Source: Bacillota bacterium
GTDB lineage: Bacteria > Bacillota > Thermosediminibacteria > Thermosediminibacterales > Thermosediminibacteraceae
Length of the DNA stretch: 12,891 nucleotides
Direction of reading: 5' to 3'
Assembly (NCBI GenBank): GCA_003242255.1
Contig: QGUT01000038.1
Span: 1-12,891, forward strand
The translations under genes and the position numbers were made by a program. The notes under the pieces are model-generated. The model saw nothing but the letters and a program-made list of their open reading frames with translations, was not told the DNA's origin and made no database searches. Shown piece by piece: positions 4,907 to 11,881 of this stretch (position 1 is the stretch's first letter; the number at the start of each line of letters is the position of its first letter).

Positions 4907-7555
4907 ATGGATTTTACCAATATACCTTCCGTTTACGACCCGAAAAACGTGGAAGAAAAATGGTACAAATTTTGGGAAGAAGAAAATCTATTCCGAGCCG
5001 AAATCGATCCAGAGAAGGAACCTTTCACCATCGTCATTCCGCCCCCTAACGTGACCGGCCAGCTCCACATCGGGCATGCTCTGAACAATACTATCCAGGA
5101 TATCCTGATAAGGTTCAAACGGATGCAGGGTTATCCGACCCTGTGGCTGCCGGGCACCGACCACGCCGGCATCGCCACCGAAGCCAAGGTGAAGGAGCAA
5201 TTGGCTGAGGAGGGGCTATCCAAGTACGACCTCGGCAGGGAGAAGTTCCTCGAGAGGGTTTGGGCATGGAAGGAGAAGTACGGCGACACCATAGTGAAGC
5301 AGCTCAAGAGGCTGGGGGCTTCCTGCGACTGGTCTCGGTTTCGCTTTACCCTCGACGAGGGCTTGAGCCGCGCCGTGCGGGAGGTTTTCGTAAAGCTCTA
5401 CGAAAAGGGCCTCATTTACCGGGGCGACTACATCGTGAACTGGTGCCCCACCTGCAAGACAACCCTCTCGGACATCGAGGTCGAGCACGAGGAAAGGCAG
5501 GATAAGCTCTATTATGTGAACTATCCCTTCAGCGACGGCTTGGGCCACATAACGGTGGCGACCACCCGCCCCGAGACCATTCTGGGCGATACAGCTGTGG
5601 CAGTAAACCCGGCGGACGAGAGGTACAGAGCCTGTATCGGGAAAACCGTCGTCCTGCCCCTGGTGGGAAGGGAGATTCCCATAATCGCCGACGATTACGT
5701 GGACATGGAATTCGGCACCGGTGCTGTAAAAGTCACTCCCGCCCACGACCCGAACGATTTCGAGATGGGATTGCGCCACCAGCTCCCTATGGTAAAGGTC
5801 ATGGACGAGGAGGGGCGGATGAACGAAAACGCAGGAAGGTTCGAAGGACTGGACAGGTACGAATGCCGGAAGGCGATAGTGGAAGAACTGAAGGAAAAGG
5901 GCTATCTGGAAAAGATAGAAGACTTAAATCACAGCGTGGGCAAGTGCTACCGCTGCCACACCGTGGTGGAGCCCATGGTCTCCAAGCAGTGGTTTGTCCG
6001 GATGAAGCCACTGGCTGAGCCGGCCATCGAAGTGGTAAAACAGGGCAAGGTGCAATTTGTGCCCGAAAGGTTTACGAAGATTTACATCAACTGGTTGGAG
6101 AACATCCACGACTGGTGCATCTCGAGGCAGCTATGGTGGGGGCACCGGATTCCTGCCTGGTACTGCCAGGACTGCGGTGAAACCATTGTGGCCAGGGAAA
6201 CGCCTGAGAAGTGTCCAAAGTGCGGCAGCACTTCTTTAGAGCAGGACCCGGACGTGCTGGACACCTGGTTCAGCTCCGCCCTCTGGCCTTTCTCCACCCT
6301 GGGCTGGCCCGACCAAACCGAAGACCTGAAGTATTTTTATCCCACTTCAGCCCTGGTTACCGGCTACGACATCATATTCTTCTGGGTGGCCCGCATGATA
6401 TTCATGGCCATGGAGTTCATGAAAAAGGAGCCCTTTAAGTACGTGGCCATAACGGGTCTCGTGAGGGACGCCCAGGGTCGCAAGATGAGCAAATCTCTGG
6501 GCAACGGCATAGATCCCCTGGAGGTTATAGAAAAATACGGCGCCGACACCCTCCGCTTTGCCCTCTGCACCGGTAACACGCCGGGCAACGACATAAGGTT
6601 TTCCTGGGAGAAAGCGGAGCACAGCAGGAATTTTGCCAACAAAATATGGAATGCCTCCCGCTTCGTCATGATGAACCTTCAAGGTTTCGAACCGGGCGAG
6701 GTGGAGACCACCAAACTCTCCCTCAAGGACCGCTGGATTTTGTCGAGGCTCAACGATGTGACGAAAGAAGTTACGGATTTTCTGGAAAGGTTCGAAGTGG
6801 GAATGGCGGCTCAGAAGCTCTACGACTTCTTCTGGAGCGAATTCTGCGACTGGTACATCGAAATGGCTAAGATCGACCTGTACGGCGAGGATGGGGAGGC
6901 AAAGAGGAGAACTCAGCAGGTGCTTCATACGGTCCTGGAGAGGATTTTGAGGCTTATGCATCCTTTCATGCCCTTTATCACCGAAGAGATATGGCAGCAC
7001 CTGCCCCACGAGGGAAAGAGCATAATGGTGTCTTCCTGGCCGGATTACAGGTCAGATTGGCAGTTCGAAGATGCGGCGGATATGCAGATTATCATGGATG
7101 CGGTGAGGGGCATCAGGAACATCAGGGCGGAGATGAACGTACCGCCGTCCAAAAAGGCAAAGGCGGTGATCCGGACCGGCGATGAAAGAATCCGGGAGCT
7201 TCTGGAGCAGAACCTTGAAATAATAAAGGCCCTGGCCAAGGTCTCCGAAGCGGATTTCATCCCCGAAGGAGATCCGGCCCCGGGCAAGGCCATGAGCTGC
7301 GTCATAAAGGGTGCCCAGATATTCATTCCCATGGAAGGGCTGGTGGACTTAGAGGCGGAATTAGCGAGGCTTAAGAAGGAAAAGGCCGATTTGGAAAAGG
7401 AAATCGCGTCGGTCCGGAAAAAGCTCTCGAACCACAATTTCCTCGCCAAAGCTCCGAAGGAGGTTGTGGAAAAGGAAAGGCAAAGGGAAAGGGACTATAT
7501 CGATATGCTGAAGCGCATAGAGGCCAGGCTGCAGGTTCTGGCTGATATGGATTAA
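4907..7555 (+). CDS. valS: Valyl-tRNA synthetase
   Basis: The enzyme charges tRNA-Val with valine (EC 6.1.1.9) in the cytoplasm. Its 882 residues match a full-length bacterial ValS. Class I signatures are present: PPPNVTGQLHIGHAL with HIGH at 54-57 and KMSKS at 526-530. The editing domain that removes mischarged threonine begins near TTRPETILGDTAVAV (219 onward). HDWCISRQLWWGHRIPAWY precedes a zinc ribbon with C420, C423, C436 and C439. The anticodon-binding domain holds FCDWYIEMAK and the MHPFMPFITEEIW motif. Residues ~815-880 form the C-terminal coiled coil (LEAELARLKKEKADLEKEI, then NHNFLAKAP) characteristic of ValS and absent from IleS. The start ATG follows AAAGGAGGAGG (4892-4902). The T-box leader with a valine specifier agrees with the assignment. 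folC follows after 15 bases, so the two are probably cotranscribed. Confidence 0.98.
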   Translation: MDFTNIPSVYDPKNVEEKWYKFWEEENLFRAEIDPEKEPFTIVIPPPNVTGQLHIGHALNNTIQDILIRFKRMQGYPTLWLPGTDHAGIATEAKVKEQLAEEGLSKYDLGREKFLERVWAWKEKYGDTIVKQLKRLGASCDWSRFRFTLDEGLSRAVREVFVKLYEKGLIYRGDYIVNWCPTCKTTLSDIEVEHEERQDKLYYVNYPFSDGLGHITVATTRPETILGDTAVAVNPADERYRACIGKTVVLPLVGREIPIIADDYVDMEFGTGAVKVTPAHDPNDFEMGLRHQLPMVKVMDEEGRMNENAGRFEGLDRYECRKAIVEELKEKGYLEKIEDLNHSVGKCYRCHTVVEPMVSKQWFVRMKPLAEPAIEVVKQGKVQFVPERFTKIYINWLENIHDWCISRQLWWGHRIPAWYCQDCGETIVARETPEKCPKCGSTSLEQDPDVLDTWFSSALWPFSTLGWPDQTEDLKYFYPTSALVTGYDIIFFWVARMIFMAMEFMKKEPFKYVAITGLVRDAQGRKMSKSLGNGIDPLEVIEKYGADTLRFALCTGNTPGNDIRFSWEKAEHSRNFANKIWNASRFVMMNLQGFEPGEVETTKLSLKDRWILSRLNDVTKEVTDFLERFEVGMAAQKLYDFFWSEFCDWYIEMAKIDLYGEDGEAKRRTQQVLHTVLERILRLMHPFMPFITEEIWQHLPHEGKSIMVSSWPDYRSDWQFEDAADMQIIMDAVRGIRNIRAEMNVPPSKKAKAVIRTGDERIRELLEQNLEIIKALAKVSEADFIPEGDPAPGKAMSCVIKGAQIFIPMEGLVDLEAELARLKKEKADLEKEIASVRKKLSNHNFLAKAPKEVVEKERQRERDYIDMLKRIEARLQVLADMD

Positions 7556-7570
7556 AAAGGGGGGCATCTC

Positions 7571-8875
7571 ATGCTGACTTACAGCGAGGCTCTGGAGTTC
7601 ATCCACGGAATGACCAAGTACGGGATAAGACTGGGCCTTGATAAAATTGAAAAACTGCTGGATTTGCTGGGAAATCCCCAGGAAGGAATCCGGGTGGTGC
7701 ACGTGGCCGGCACCAACGGCAAAGGTTCCACCTGCGCCATGATAGATTCCATGTTGAGGGCGGCGGGTTACCGGGTAGGGCTTTACACTTCACCTTACCT
7801 GGAAGTTTTCAACGAGAGGATAAGGGTTGACGGGAAAAATATACCCGACGAGGACGTCGCAAGGCTCACCGAAATGGTGAAGAACGCCGTGGAGGAGATG
7901 GAAAGGAAGGGCTGGGGCCAGCCCACGGAGTTCGAAGTGGTGACGGCCCTGGGCTTCCTCTACTTCAAAGAGCAAAAGGTAGATTACCTGGTGCTGGAAG
8001 TGGGCATGGGCGGTAGATACGATGCGACCAACGTGATAACCCCCTTAGTCAGCGTAATCACACCCATAAGTTACGACCACCAGCAGTACCTGGGCGACAC
8101 GCTTGCCGAGATTGCAGGAGAAAAGTGCGGCATAATAAAGCCCGGCAGGGTGACGGTGACGGCGCCGCAGTCCGAAGAAGCCATGAAGGTGATCGAAAAA
8201 ACGTGCAGGGAGCTGAAATCTCCCCTGGTGAAAGTCGAAGACGAGGTAAGTTACCGCCTAATAAGCTGGGGTGTAGAAGGTCAGACCTTTGAACTCAAGA
8301 CCTCGAAGCGCGATTACCAGGCGGTGAGAATAAAGCTTCTGGGAGACCACCAGCTGGACAATGCGGCCACTGCGGTAGCCGCGGTGGAAGCCCTACAGCA
8401 CTACGGCATCGAAATACCTATGGATGCGGTGAAGAAAGGCCTCGAAGAAGCCCGGTGGCCGGGGAGGCTGGAAATAATGAGGGAAAATCCCTGCGTATTG
8501 CTGGACGGCGCCCATAATATTGCGGGAATACAGGTGCTGAAAGGGGCCCTGTCGAAGTACTTCCCCGGCAAGAGGATTATACTCTTGATAGGGATTCTGG
8601 GCGACAAAGACTATATGGACATGCTGAGCGAGATAATACCCCTGGCGGACTCGGTGGTTGCGACCAGGCCGGACAGCCCGAGGGCTCTGTCTGCAGCGGA
8701 GCTGGGCGAATCCATAAAAAAAGTCGCTAAGAGGGAAAATCTGAAAGTCTTTGAAATAGACGATATAGAAACTGCCGTGAATGCGGCCCTGGATATGGCT
8801 TCCCCCCAGGATCTGGTGGTCTGCGCCGGCTCTCTTTACCTGATCGGCAAGGTGAGGAGCATTTTGAGAAAATAA
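7571..8875 (+). CDS. folC: Folylpolyglutamate synthase / dihydrofolate synthase
   Basis: FolC adds glutamate to folates with ATP (EC 6.3.2.17) and, in many bacteria, also makes dihydrofolate from dihydropteroate (EC 6.3.2.12). The 434 residues are of normal length. The Mur-ligase-type P-loop VAGTNGKGS is at 45-53. It is followed by YTSPYLEVFNERIRVDG (usually SPHL, so Y replaces H), EVGMGGRYDATNVI, the metal and ATP region SYDHQQYLGDTLAEIAGEK, and DGAHN at 312-316, which starts the C-terminal glutamate-binding domain. GGGGGG (7558-7563) is the ribosome binding site, seven bases before ATG. Position directly behind valS is common in Firmicutes, so valine starvation would raise transcription of both. 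Whether it has the dihydrofolate synthase activity cannot be told from motifs alone. Confidence 0.96.
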   Translation: MLTYSEALEFIHGMTKYGIRLGLDKIEKLLDLLGNPQEGIRVVHVAGTNGKGSTCAMIDSMLRAAGYRVGLYTSPYLEVFNERIRVDGKNIPDEDVARLTEMVKNAVEEMERKGWGQPTEFEVVTALGFLYFKEQKVDYLVLEVGMGGRYDATNVITPLVSVITPISYDHQQYLGDTLAEIAGEKCGIIKPGRVTVTAPQSEEAMKVIEKTCRELKSPLVKVEDEVSYRLISWGVEGQTFELKTSKRDYQAVRIKLLGDHQLDNAATAVAAVEALQHYGIEIPMDAVKKGLEEARWPGRLEIMRENPCVLLDGAHNIAGIQVLKGALSKYFPGKRIILLIGILGDKDYMDMLSEIIPLADSVVATRPDSPRALSAAELGESIKKVAKRENLKVFEIDDIETAVNAALDMASPQDLVVCAGSLYLIGKVRSILRK

Positions 8876-8903
8876 ATTTTAATAATTAATAAATTGAAGT
8901 TTT

Positions 8904-8948
8904 GCCCCCTTCGGTGAATATATATGGATTATAGAAGGGGGCTTTTTT
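8904..8948 (+). terminator. Terminator of the valS-folC unit, overlapping the next ribosome binding site
   Basis: GCCCCCTTC (8904-8912) pairs with GAAGGGGGC (8934-8942) as a 9-bp perfect stem with a 21-base AT-rich loop, followed by six Ts (8943-8948). The next ATG starts at 8949, immediately after the T run. The AAGGGGG of the 3' arm is also the only ribosome binding site for that gene. The large loop makes it a weaker terminator than the one at 3613. Confidence 0.75.
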
Positions 8949-9212
8949 ATGGCGAAAAAGTGTAACGGCGTTAGGCCCGAGAAATATGATCATCCCATCC
9001 TGAAGGAAATAGAAGAAGCTAAGGAGGAGCTCAAAATGGCCGAAGAGGCCTTTCAATGGGCAGAGAGCGACACCGGCCAAATAGATGCGGCCATTGCCCG
9101 ACTGGAAGCTGCTATGCTCCGCTACAATTTTCTTATCAGGAGAGCAAAGGAGATGAAAATAATAAAAAAATGTTTGATTGAATATTTAAAGGATGTCAAT
9201 TTATTGATATAA
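8949..9212 (+). CDS. Small DUF2508-like (YaaL-type) protein
   Basis: This 87-residue charged protein is predicted to be almost wholly helical. The pattern HPILKEIEEAKEELKMAEE, then FQWAE, DAAIARLEAAMLRYNFLI, RRAKE resembles DUF2508 proteins of Firmicutes, small cytoplasmic proteins of unknown function and about 80 residues. Residues 17-55 could form a coiled coil or helical hairpin. The ribosome binding site AAGGGGG lies in the 3' arm of the upstream terminator, eight bases before ATG. Unlike family members I recall, it has an extra C-terminal KIIKKCLIEYLKDVNLLI tail, ending over the putative promoter of the next gene. Family assignment is by pattern only; no function is claimed. Confidence 0.7.
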   Translation: MAKKCNGVRPEKYDHPILKEIEEAKEELKMAEEAFQWAESDTGQIDAAIARLEAAMLRYNFLIRRAKEMKIIKKCLIEYLKDVNLLI

Positions 9213-9213
9213 T
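9185..9213 (+). promoter_or_regulatory. Candidate promoter for the apbE-type gene
   Basis: A perfect TATAAT (9208-9213) has TTTAAA (9185-9190) 17 bases upstream, a weak -35 with four of six consensus bases. It overlaps the last codons of the small DUF2508-like gene. Confidence 0.5.
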
Positions 9214-9234
9214 AGTGTAAGAAATTGTGAAAAA

Positions 9235-9271
9235 AGGGGGTGGGTGCGACAGAAACTGTCGCCTTTTGACG
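9235..9271 (+). promoter_or_regulatory. Ribosome binding site separated from the start by a hairpin
   Basis: The only purine-rich site before the apbE start is GGGGGTGGG around 9235-9244, about 28 bases away from ATG 9272. Between them GCGACAG (9246-9252), AAA and CTGTCGC (9256-9262) form a perfect 7-bp hairpin followed by CTTTT. Folding would bring the site to about 10 bases from ATG. It could instead be a weak terminator of the upstream small gene. Confidence 0.45.
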
Positions 9272-10303
9272 ATGAATAAGAAAGTCTTAATTTGCACAGT
9301 CATTTTTGCACTTATGCTTGCTGTAGTTTCCTGTAATCGCCAAGAGGACGAGCCTGTAGTGAAGACCGGTTTTTATCTGGATACGCTTATCAAGATTTCT
9401 GCGTACGGCCCTGGGGCATCGGAAGCCATTGACGCTTGTTTTGAGAGGCTGGGAGAGATCGACGTAAAGATGAACGCCAGGGCGAGCGACAGCGAGGTTG
9501 CTGCGATAAATGAAGCGGCGGGAGAACATTCCGTACAGGTAAGTCCCGACACTTTTTTTGTTATAAAAAGGGGACTTTATTTTTCTGAGCTCTCCGGCGG
9601 TAGGTTCGATATAACCGTAGGACCCCTGGTGAATCTGTGGGGAATAGGCACCGACAGGGCGCGCGTTCCAGAAAAGAGCGAAATAGAGGAAGCGCTGAAT
9701 CTCATCAATTACAACGATGTGCTGGTCGACGAGGATCAAAAGACCGTGATGCTCAAAAGGCCTGGAATGGCGATTGACCTCGGAGCTATAGCCAAAGGTT
9801 ATGCGGCCGATGAAGTTATAAGGATATTGAAGGAGAGAGGCATAAAGAGCGCGGTGGCGGATCTGGGCGGCAACGTGTACGTGCTGGGCAAAAAGCCGAA
9901 CGGGCAGCCGTGGAAGATTGGGATCCAGGACCCCTTTGAACTGAGGGGTGATATATTTGCTACCGTCGAAGCATCCGACAAGACCCTGGTCACGTCCGGA
10001 GTGTACGAGAGGTATTTCGAGGAAGGGGGCAAGAGGTACCATCACCTCCTCGATACGTCCACGGGATATCCGGTGGACAACGGACTGGTGAGCGTGACGA
10101 TAATAAGCGATAGTTCCATGGATGCCGATGCGCTTTCTACTACTGTCTTTTCGCTGGGATTGGAGCAGGGGATGCAATTGGTTGAGAGTTTGCCGGACGT
10201 CGAAGCGGTTTTCGTGACGAAAGATAAAGAAGTGTACGTTTCCTCAGGGATGAGTGCGTATAACTTTCAGATCACCGATGAGTCTTTTACTCTGAAACAG
10301 TAA
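9272..10303 (+). CDS. apbE: FAD:protein FMN transferase, lipoprotein (ApbE family)
   Basis: ApbE-type enzymes transfer FMN from FAD to a Thr or Ser of target proteins such as NqrC/RnfG-type subunits (EC 2.7.1.180), on the outer face of the membrane. From ATG 9272 the protein has 343 residues. MNKKVLICTVIFALMLAVVSC is a lipoprotein signal with the lipidated Cys at 21; a longer reading from GTG 9227 would spoil this signal. Family motifs follow: GFYLDTLIKI, MNARASDSEVAAIN, GRFDITVGPLVNLWGIG, IDLGAIAKGYAADE (D169), ADLGGNVYVLG, TSGVYERYF, HHLLDTSTGYPV and DADALSTTVF (D286, T290), where the metal and FAD bind. No RnfG or NqrC target is in view; the target may lie elsewhere. It stands between a possible own promoter and the rex operator. 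Confidence 0.93.
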   Translation: MNKKVLICTVIFALMLAVVSCNRQEDEPVVKTGFYLDTLIKISAYGPGASEAIDACFERLGEIDVKMNARASDSEVAAINEAAGEHSVQVSPDTFFVIKRGLYFSELSGGRFDITVGPLVNLWGIGTDRARVPEKSEIEEALNLINYNDVLVDEDQKTVMLKRPGMAIDLGAIAKGYAADEVIRILKERGIKSAVADLGGNVYVLGKKPNGQPWKIGIQDPFELRGDIFATVEASDKTLVTSGVYERYFEEGGKRYHHLLDTSTGYPVDNGLVSVTIISDSSMDADALSTTVFSLGLEQGMQLVESLPDVEAVFVTKDKEVYVSSGMSAYNFQITDESFTLKQ

Positions 10304-10315
10304 AAGCAAGGGGGA

Positions 10316-10333
10316 TTGTTAAAGATTTAACAT
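10316..10333 (+). promoter_or_regulatory. Rex operator upstream of rex
   Basis: TTGTTAAAGATTTAACAT fits the clostridial Rex box TTGTTAA-N4-TTAACAA at 13 of the 14 fixed bases, with near-perfect dyad symmetry. It lies between apbE and rex, so Rex probably represses its own operon, including the hydrogenase-like gene, when NADH is low. The site is upstream of the promoter I propose at 10360-10388 and does not overlap it, so the true promoter may differ. Confidence 0.85.
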
Positions 10334-10359
10334 CCTTGTGATTTTTTTCTCTTTTTATA

Positions 10360-10388
10360 TTGTAAAAATGGGTACATTGTGCTACAAT
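10360..10388 (+). promoter_or_regulatory. Candidate promoter for the rex operon
   Basis: TTGTAA (10360-10365) and TACAAT (10383-10388) are 17 bases apart. The start of transcription would fall near 10395, at the very edge of the rex ribosome binding site, giving an unusually short leader. That makes the call tentative. Confidence 0.4.
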
Positions 10389-10409
10389 GATGACAAGGAG
10401 TGGTTGAGT

Positions 10410-11042
10410 TTGTTCAAGAAATTTAAGATACCAGAAGCTACAGTAGGAAGGCTTACTGCCTATTCTCGTTTTTTAAAAGAAGCCGAAGAAAAAGGCATCT
10501 CAACCGTCTCTTCTCAGCAGATAGCAAAAGCGACCGGGGTCACACCTGCTCAGGTGAGGAAGGATCTGGCCTATTTCGGAGAATTCGGCACCAGGGGTGT
10601 GGGCTATAATCCGAGGGAACTTTACAACTACATCATGAAGATCCTCGGGCTCGACAGGCGCTGGCCCGTGATAATAATCGGAGCAGGGCGACTCGGCGCG
10701 GCTCTCGCTATGTACAAGGGCTTTGCCGAAAGAGGTTTTGACATAGTAGGCATCTTCGACATTGACCCTGAAAAAATAGGAAGTAAAATCGGCGAAATAG
10801 AGATAAGGCCCTTGGAAGAGTTGAAAGAGAAAGTGCAGGAACTCCCCGTGAAATTGGGGATAGTAGCGGTGCCGGCGGCCTCCGCCCAGCAAGTGGTGGA
10901 CTACATGGTGGAGTCCGGAATAAGAGGGATTATAAATTTCGCGCCGGTAAACGTGTCGGTCCCCGAAGGTGTGGTGCTGAGGAGGGTAGATTTAGCTTCC
11001 CAACTCGAATACCTGACGTTCCGGTTGGGTGAATCTCGATGA
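10410..11042 (+). CDS. rex: Redox-sensing transcriptional repressor Rex
   Basis: Rex is a dimeric repressor that binds its operator when NAD+ is high and leaves it when NADH rises, so it controls fermentation and hydrogen genes in anaerobes. Starting at TTG 10410 the protein has 210 residues, the usual length, and begins FKKFKIPEATVGRL as homologues do. The ribosome binding site AAGGAG (10395-10400) is nine bases before this TTG. Upstream ATG codons (10338, 10368) give an N-terminal extension unlike the family. The winged helix is at 1-80, with VTPAQVRKDLAYFGEFGTRGVGY as the DNA-contacting signature. The Rossmann fold starts at G91 in IIGAGRLGAAL, and the end LASQLEYLTFRL is the domain-swapped helix region. 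Its stop overlaps the next start by four bases (ATGA), indicating translational coupling. Confidence 0.97.
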   Translation: MFKKFKIPEATVGRLTAYSRFLKEAEEKGISTVSSQQIAKATGVTPAQVRKDLAYFGEFGTRGVGYNPRELYNYIMKILGLDRRWPVIIIGAGRLGAALAMYKGFAERGFDIVGIFDIDPEKIGSKIGEIEIRPLEELKEKVQELPVKLGIVAVPAASAQQVVDYMVESGIRGIINFAPVNVSVPEGVVLRRVDLASQLEYLTFRLGESR

Positions 11043-11848
11043 AGCTTAAGGAGATTAAGGAGATTCTGCAGGCAGAGGTTCTGACGGGTGAGGAAAAAGC
11101 ATTGGAGCTTGAAGTGACTAATGCTTGCGGCGCCGACCTCATCAGCGATATACTGGCCGATACGAAAAAGAACGCAGTTCTGCTGACGGGCCTTACGCAC
11201 CGGCAGATAATACAGACGGCCTGTATGTCCGAATTTGCTGCTATAGTCTTCGTCAGGGGGAAGTGCCCGGCCAGCGATGTGATAGAACTGGCCAGAGAAA
11301 ACGGCCTTCCCCTTCTCAGGACTGAATTCCCTCTTTTCGAGAGCTGCGGCTTGCTGTACGATGCGGGCCTGAAGGGAGACTTCCTGGCCAGGAAAGGTAA
11401 GGAAGAAAGAAACGTTGAAGATAAGCTGGCCGGCAGCATGCGCCTGGTATATGAGGTGCAGGGAGGAGATTTTGAGGCTGCCGGGAGGGCCACGGAACAG
11501 GCGAAGAAAGTCTTGAAGCAATTAGGAGTCAATCCTTTCGCTATGAGAAAATCTTCCATAGTGGCCTATGAAGCGGAAATGAACATCGTCATTCACGCCA
11601 CGAGAGGGAAGTTGATATTTGACATTACTCCTTCTCACATAGAAATAACGGCCGAGGATGAGGGGCCCGGCATAGAGAATATAGAGCTGGCGATGCAGGA
11701 GGGGTTTTCCACTGCGCCGGAACGATTCAGGGAGATGGGGTTTGGGGCAGGAATGGGGCTTCCTAATATGAAGAAATTTTCCGATGAGTTTGAAATTAAT
11801 TCTATTGTTGGAAAAGGCACAAAAGTCAAAATGAAAATTCTTTTGTAG
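11039..11848 (+). CDS. DRTGG-type domain fused to an anti-sigma-like ATPase
   Basis: Two domains share this 269-residue chain. Residues 1-~110 resemble the DRTGG-type domain found beside hydrogenase genes in Clostridia: LKEIKEILQAEVLTGEE, DLISDILAD, HRQIIQTA, AAIVFVRGKCP, GLPLLRTEFPLFE. Residues 134-269 form a GHKL ATP-binding domain of the RsbW/SpoIIAB type: N-box YEAEMNIVIHA with E178 and N182, the G1 box EDEGPGI with D207, and the glycine-rich lid GFGAGMGLPNM (234-244). Such domains act as serine kinases or partner-switching anti-sigma factors. M134 (MRLVYEV) looks like the start of the stand-alone protein, but no ribosome binding site precedes it, so a true fusion is likely. It follows rex with a 4-base overlap and precedes the hydrogenase-like gene in the same frame. 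Its partner is unknown. Confidence 0.85.
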   Translation: MKLKEIKEILQAEVLTGEEKALELEVTNACGADLISDILADTKKNAVLLTGLTHRQIIQTACMSEFAAIVFVRGKCPASDVIELARENGLPLLRTEFPLFESCGLLYDAGLKGDFLARKGKEERNVEDKLAGSMRLVYEVQGGDFEAAGRATEQAKKVLKQLGVNPFAMRKSSIVAYEAEMNIVIHATRGKLIFDITPSHIEITAEDEGPGIENIELAMQEGFSTAPERFREMGFGAGMGLPNMKKFSDEFEINSIVGKGTKVKMKILL

Positions 11849-11881
11849 GGAGCTTTTACTTTTAGAAAGCTGGTGGCACCA

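Noticed and set aside
5216..5779. Long minus-strand open frame inside valS, and others like it in valS and apbE.
   Set aside because: It is a shadow of a high-GC coding gene on the other strand, with no ribosome binding site or family resemblance.
9227..9271. GTG 9227 as the start of the ApbE-type protein.
   Set aside because: It would put 15 polar residues before a clean lipoprotein signal and has no better ribosome binding site.
10338..10409. Longer rex reading from ATG 10338.
   Set aside because: The added 24 residues do not resemble Rex proteins and run across the promoter region. TTG 10410 has a well-placed AAGGAG.
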